Assembly (NCBI GenBank): GCA_002068205.1
Contig: MVZB01000136.1
Coordinates: forward strand, 1-8,626
DNA: 8,626 nt
From: a candidate division BRC1 bacterium ADurb.BinA292
GTDB lineage: Bacteria > Sumerlaeota > Sumerlaeia > MVZB01
Direction: 5' to 3'
Shown: positions 6,228 through 8,626 of the stretch, piece after piece
How the letters are laid out: each line of letters starts with the position of its first letter
How positions within the stretch are numbered: position 1 is the first letter of the stretch
Position numbers and translations under genes: made by a program
The notes under the pieces: model-generated
The model's database searches: none
What the model saw: only the letters and a program-made list of their open reading frames with translations
What the model was told of the DNA's origin: nothing

Positions 6228-6238
6228 TCACGAGGACG
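6228..6238 (+). repeat. Dispersed repeat A, partial third copy
   Basis: TCACGAGGACG matches the first 11 bases of the copy at 1678-1696 in the same orientation. It lies about 20 bases upstream of the hisF promoter boxes. Confidence 0.45.
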
Positions 6239-6259
6239 GGGGACAAGGGACGATTCCGG

Positions 6260-6290
6260 CTGTCATCCGGGCCGGCGGTTTCCGTATAAT
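6260..6290 (+). promoter_or_regulatory. Promoter of hisF
   Basis: A perfect -10 box TATAAT lies at 6285-6290. The best -35 candidate is CTGTCA at 6260-6265, four of six matches with a 19-base spacer, longer than ideal. The start would be near 6297, giving a leader of about 60 bases. This gives hisF a promoter of its own, separate from hisH. Confidence 0.55.
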
Positions 6291-6304
6291 CGGGGCCAAA
6301 CACG

Positions 6305-6329
6305 GTCTTCCCCCTCGCCGGCGGAAGAC
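6305..6329 (+). promoter_or_regulatory. Hairpin in the hisF leader
   Basis: GTCTTCC (6305-6311) pairs perfectly with GGAAGAC (6323-6329) around an 11-base loop. It falls within the predicted hisF leader, about 15 bases before the AAGGGA ribosome site (6344-6349). No run of histidine codons or T-tract is present, so it is not a classic his attenuator. A structural or chance origin is possible. Confidence 0.3.
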
Positions 6330-6357
6330 GCAGCCCGCACGAGAAGGGACCCGGCCG

Positions 6358-7143
6358 GTGCTCGCCAAACGGATCATCCCCTGCCTGGACATCAAGGACG
6401 GCCGCGTCGTCAAGGGGGTGAACTTCGTCAACCTGGTCGACGCCGGCGACCCGGTCCAATGCGCCGCGGCCTACGACCGGGCGGGGGCCGACGAACTGGT
6501 GTTCCTGGACATCACCGCCTCGCACGAAAGGCGCGACATCATGATCGACGTCGTGCGGCGGACGGCGGAGCAGTGCTTCATGCCGGTGACCGTCGGCGGC
6601 GGGCTGCGCACGCTGGAGAACATCAATGCGATGCTGCGCGCCGGCGCGGACAAGGTGTCGCTCAACACGCCGGCGGTGCAGCGGCCCCCGCTCGTGGCGG
6701 AGGCGGCCGCGCGGTTCGGCTCGCAGTGCATCGTGGTGGCGATCGACGCCAGGCGCCGAGGGGAGACCGCCGCGGCCGGCTGGGAGGTCTTCATCCACGG
6801 CGGCCGCACGCCGACCGGCCGCGACGCGATCGCCTGGGCGCGCGAGGCCGAGGCGCTGGGCGCGGGGGAAATCCTGCTGACCAGCATGGATTGCGACGGC
6901 ACGCAGCAGGGCTACGACCTGGAGCTGACCGCCGCGGTGGCGCGGGCCGTCTCGATCCCGGTGATCGCGTCGGGCGGCGTGGGCAACCTGCGCCATATCC
7001 TGGAAGCCTTCACCCTCGGGCATGCCGATGCGGCGCTGGCCGCCTCGATTTTCCATTTCGGCGCCTACAGCATCGGCCAATGCAAGGCCTACCTGGCGGA
7101 ACACGGCGTCCCGGTCCGGCCGGTGGCCGAAGCGGCGTCCTGA
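6358..7143 (+). CDS. hisF: Imidazole glycerol phosphate synthase, cyclase subunit HisF
   Basis: 261 residues, the usual length. HisF uses ammonia from HisH to convert PRFAR into imidazole glycerol phosphate and AICAR, linking histidine and purine synthesis. The (beta/alpha)8 barrel motifs are complete: RIIPCLDIKDGRVVKGVNF at 5-23 with catalytic Asp11, VTVGGGLRTLENI at 77-89, KVSLNTPAV at 99-107, VVAIDARR at 126-133 with catalytic Asp130, HGGRTPTGRDAIAWA at 147-161, LLTSMDCDGTQQGYD at 173-187, and IPVIASGGVGN at 200-210. Asp11 and Asp130 fall at the positions numbered for the family. The start is GTG, supported by AAGGGA about eight bases upstream and by the conserved N-terminus. The gene stands apart from hisH, with three other features between. 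The glycosyltransferase follows after 69 bases and may share its transcript. Confidence 0.97.
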   Translation: MLAKRIIPCLDIKDGRVVKGVNFVNLVDAGDPVQCAAAYDRAGADELVFLDITASHERRDIMIDVVRRTAEQCFMPVTVGGGLRTLENINAMLRAGADKVSLNTPAVQRPPLVAEAAARFGSQCIVVAIDARRRGETAAAGWEVFIHGGRTPTGRDAIAWAREAEALGAGEILLTSMDCDGTQQGYDLELTAAVARAVSIPVIASGGVGNLRHILEAFTLGHADAALAASIFHFGAYSIGQCKAYLAEHGVPVRPVAEAAS

Positions 7144-7212
7144 GTCCAACGCCGGCAGCGCCCCGGCCCCTCGCGGCGCGGCGCGCCCGGCCGGAGTTCA
7201 CGGAAGCAACAC

Positions 7213-8337
7213 GTGCGCGCTACCCCCTCAGCTCCGGAACGGATCCGCGTGGTGCATTGCATCGGCACGCTGCGGCTGGGCGGCGCCGAAAAGCAACTGG
7301 CCGAGCTGATCCGCCGGTTGCCGCCGGATCGGTTCGAACAGAGCCTGGTTCTGTTGCAGGGGGGCGGGCCGCTGCTCGAAGGCGTGCGCGCCGCCGGCTG
7401 CGAGGTGATCGAGCTGGGCTGGAACCAGCGGTTCCGCAAGTGGAATCCGCGCTGCTGGCTCGCGCTGGCGCGCGTGCTGGGGCGCTACGTCCGCTTCCTG
7501 CGGCGGCGCCGGCCGCGGATCCTGCACGCGCAACTTTACTGGGCCAACAACCTGAGCGTGCTGGCAGGGCGGCTGGCGCGCGTGCCGGTGATCGTGACGA
7601 GCCGGCTTCAGTTGAGCCACTATAAGCGCGGCCGCCCGCTGCTGCAGTGGATTGAGAACCTCGCCAACCGCTACACGACGGCGGTGTTCGCCAATTCAGA
7701 GGCGGTCAAGGCCGATGCGCTGGCGCACGAGCGGCTGAATCCGGAGATCGTCCGGATCATTTATAACGGGGTGCTGCTTGAAGCGTTCGAGCGGCCGGAC
7801 CCGGCGCCGCTGCGGCGTGAGCTGGGGATCGAGCCGGGGCGGGTGGTCGTCGTCGCGGTGGCGAACCTGCACCCCTACAAGGGGCACGACGATCTGCTGC
7901 GCGCGGCCGCCCGGCTGGCGCCGCGGCGCCCGGAACTGCTGCTGCTGCTGCCCGGCCGCGACCAGGGGATGCGGGCTGAACTGGAGCGGCTGATCGACGA
8001 GCTGAAGCTGGGCGGGCAGGTGCGGCTCCTCGGCGAGCGCAGCGACATCCCCGCGCTGCTCGCGCTGGCCGAAATCGTAGTGCACCCGTCGCATGAGGAG
8101 GGCTTTTCCAACGCGATCCTGGAGGCGATGGCCGCCGGCCGGCCGGTGATCGTCTCGAACGTCGGCGGGAATCCCGAGGCGGTGATCGACGGCGAGACCG
8201 GGCTGCTGTTTCCCGCGCGCGATGCGGCGGCGCTGGCCGAGGCGCTGGAGCGGCTGCTCGCGGACCGCGCACTGCGGCAACGGGAACTGGCGGGCCGGGC
8301 GAATCCTCCGGGAGGGACAAAGACGCCCCGGTCGTGA
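7213..8337 (+). CDS. GT4-type (GT-B fold) glycosyltransferase, abnormal C-terminus
   Basis: 374 residues. Such enzymes move a sugar from a nucleotide-sugar donor onto a lipid or polysaccharide acceptor at the inner face of the membrane. The N-terminal Rossmann domain shows VVHCIGTLRLGGAEKQLAEL at 13-32 with the acceptor-side GGAEKQ. The donor domain starts near 185 with NGVLLEAF, then AVANLHPYKGHDDLL at 215-229, and HPSHEEGFSNAILEAMAAGRPV at 291-312 with the EX7E pair Glu296/Glu304, followed by GGNPEAVIDGETGLLFP at 318-334. The last part (ELAGRANPPGGTKTPRS, 358-374) does not look like the usual final helices that fold back onto the N-domain, so the end may be frameshifted or replaced. GTG 7213 is supported by GGAAG about six bases upstream. 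No promoter is seen in the 69-base gap after hisF, so read-through is likely. The sugar and acceptor are unknown. Confidence 0.88.
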   Translation: MRATPSAPERIRVVHCIGTLRLGGAEKQLAELIRRLPPDRFEQSLVLLQGGGPLLEGVRAAGCEVIELGWNQRFRKWNPRCWLALARVLGRYVRFLRRRRPRILHAQLYWANNLSVLAGRLARVPVIVTSRLQLSHYKRGRPLLQWIENLANRYTTAVFANSEAVKADALAHERLNPEIVRIIYNGVLLEAFERPDPAPLRRELGIEPGRVVVVAVANLHPYKGHDDLLRAAARLAPRRPELLLLLPGRDQGMRAELERLIDELKLGGQVRLLGERSDIPALLALAEIVVHPSHEEGFSNAILEAMAAGRPVIVSNVGGNPEAVIDGETGLLFPARDAAALAEALERLLADRALRQRELAGRANPPGGTKTPRS

Positions 8338-8363
8338 GCGGGTTTTGAGCGGATTGTGAGCGG
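8335..8363 (+). repeat. Three TGAGCGG direct repeats with 11-base period
   Basis: TGAGCGG occurs at 8335-8341, 8346-8352 and 8357-8363, exactly 11 bases apart; the intervening bases are GTTT-like and differ. The first copy contains the glycosyltransferase stop codon. Same-face phasing is typical of arrayed protein sites, but small tandem duplication explains it equally well. Confidence 0.55.
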
Positions 8364-8419
8364 CTCGCGTAAAGCAGGATCCTGCACGACTCGGCGGGCG
8401 AAGTCCTCTTATTCCCCGG

Positions 8420-8459
8420 CCCGCGATGGGAGCCGCGGGTTGGTGAGCGAGATTTTTTT
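8420..8459 (+). terminator. Possible terminator after the glycosyltransferase
   Basis: CCCGCG (8420-8425) pairs with CGCGGG (8434-8439) around an eight-base loop, and a run of seven T lies at 8453-8459. The 13 bases between stem and T-run are more than an intrinsic terminator normally allows, so the call is tentative. Confidence 0.3.
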
Positions 8460-8464
8460 GCAGC

Positions 8465-8499
8465 TTGACGAGCCGACCCCATTTTTAGCAAGCTATGGA
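8465..8499 (+). promoter_or_regulatory. Weak promoter candidate for tRNA-Asp
   Basis: TTGACG (8465-8470) is a good -35 match and TATGGA (8494-8499) a fair -10 match, but the spacer of 23 bases is too long for a standard sigma70 promoter. The patch is AT-richer than its surroundings and lies about 50 bases before the tRNA, so a promoter is expected hereabouts. Confidence 0.25.
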
Positions 8500-8549
8500 A
8501 CTGGTTGCGCGGTGACTTCCATGCCGATGGGAAGCCGCCGCCAGGATGC

Positions 8550-8626
8550 GGGGTCGTAGCTCAGTTGGTTAGAGTGCCGGACTGTCACTCCGGAGGTCGC
8601 GAGTTCAAGTCTCGTCGGCCCCGCCA
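8550..8626 (+). tRNA. tRNA-Asp (anticodon GUC)
   Basis: A full 77-base cloverleaf. The acceptor arm GGGGTCG pairs with CGGCCCC (one G-U), followed by discriminator G and encoded CCA. The D arm is GCTC-AGTTGGTTA-GAGT. The anticodon arm CCGGA-CTGTCAC-TCCGG places GTC at 8584-8586. The T arm GCGAG-TTCAAGT-CTCGT is complete with one G-U pair. The discriminator G and the GUC anticodon are the main aspartyl identity elements. The gene ends exactly at the window edge, so what follows is not visible. Confidence 0.96.

Larger units (their letters stand above)
5842..6357. other. Repeat-rich spacer upstream of hisF
   Basis: No gene is supported in these 516 bases. They hold an 8-bp hairpin (5956-5975), a block of CGCCGAG-type repeat (6026-6060), repeat B with the CGAATTCTGAGG box (6099-6143), a short AATCTGCGGTTCAT block (6177-6190), a partial copy of repeat A (6228-6238), and then the hisF promoter and leader. 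The minus-strand frame at 5835-6203 crosses these repeats and ends against the hydrolase gene; its composition (Ser/Leu/Arg runs) follows the repeats and has no recognisable domain. Confidence 0.7.

Noticed and set aside
6187..7149. Minus-strand open frame of 320 codons over hisF
   Set aside because: It lies fully antisense to an unmistakable hisF and has no family motifs.
7144..7212. GC-rich CCGGCC/GGCCGG pair after hisF as a terminator
   Set aside because: The short self-complementary GC boxes are frequent in this base composition and there is no T-run.
6459..7625. Plus-strand open frame of 388 codons across hisF and the glycosyltransferase start
   Set aside because: It is the +2 shadow of two recognised genes, with Arg/Ala/Gly-rich low-complexity translation.
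8550..8626. tRNA-Asp as an integration site
   Set aside because: tRNA 3' ends are common attachment sites, but no integrase or second copy of the tRNA end is in the window, and the right side is not visible.

Overview
The window is GC-rich bacterial chromosomal DNA with densely packed genes separated by a few repeat-rich spacers. It holds seven genes that can be supported: six protein genes (the first cut by the left edge) and one tRNA. Ordinary bacterial start sites (ATG and GTG with Shine-Dalgarno-like tracts), sigma70-like promoter boxes and a tRNA with encoded CCA place it in Bacteria. The strong G/C third-position bias and the short purine/pyrimidine-skewed intergenic repeats recall environmental genomes of the PVC type (Planctomycetes, Verrucomicrobia, Kiritimatiellota). 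That placement is a guess from style, not a proven assignment.

Layout. 1-597 (minus) is the N-terminal part of an exported protein with tandem CHRD domains. 598-1051 is a divergent spacer with promoters for both sides and two repeat copies. 1052-1669 (plus) is hisH and 1732-2664 (plus) is thrB, probably one transcript, with a repeat copy between them. 2661-4331 (minus) is an unnamed protein made of two homologous kinase-like halves; its stop codon overlaps that of thrB. 4465-5841 (plus), divergent from it, is a secreted alpha/beta-hydrolase-like protein. 5842-6357 is a 516-base spacer packed with remnants of several short repeat families and ending in the hisF promoter and leader. 6358-7143 (plus) is hisF, and 7213-8337 (plus) is a GT4-type glycosyltransferase with an abnormal C-terminus. 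8338-8549 is a spacer, and 8550-8626 is tRNA-Asp(GUC) with encoded CCA.

How the genes work together. HisH and HisF are the glutaminase and cyclase halves of imidazole glycerol phosphate synthase, yet they lie about 4.7 kb apart, each with its own promoter-like sequence. ThrB belongs to threonine synthesis and shares only the general theme of amino acid supply with HisH. The other genes (CHRD protein, secreted hydrolase, kinase-like protein, glycosyltransferase) have no shared pathway visible here.

The item most worth following is the kinase-like protein at 2661-4331. Its first half keeps Lys, Asp and DFG-like residues of the kinase fold, while the second half has lost the catalytic Asp and the metal-binding Asp but keeps an identical NSPFEEF motif. 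This reads as an active-kinase plus pseudokinase tandem. No complete novel defence or mobile system is evident.
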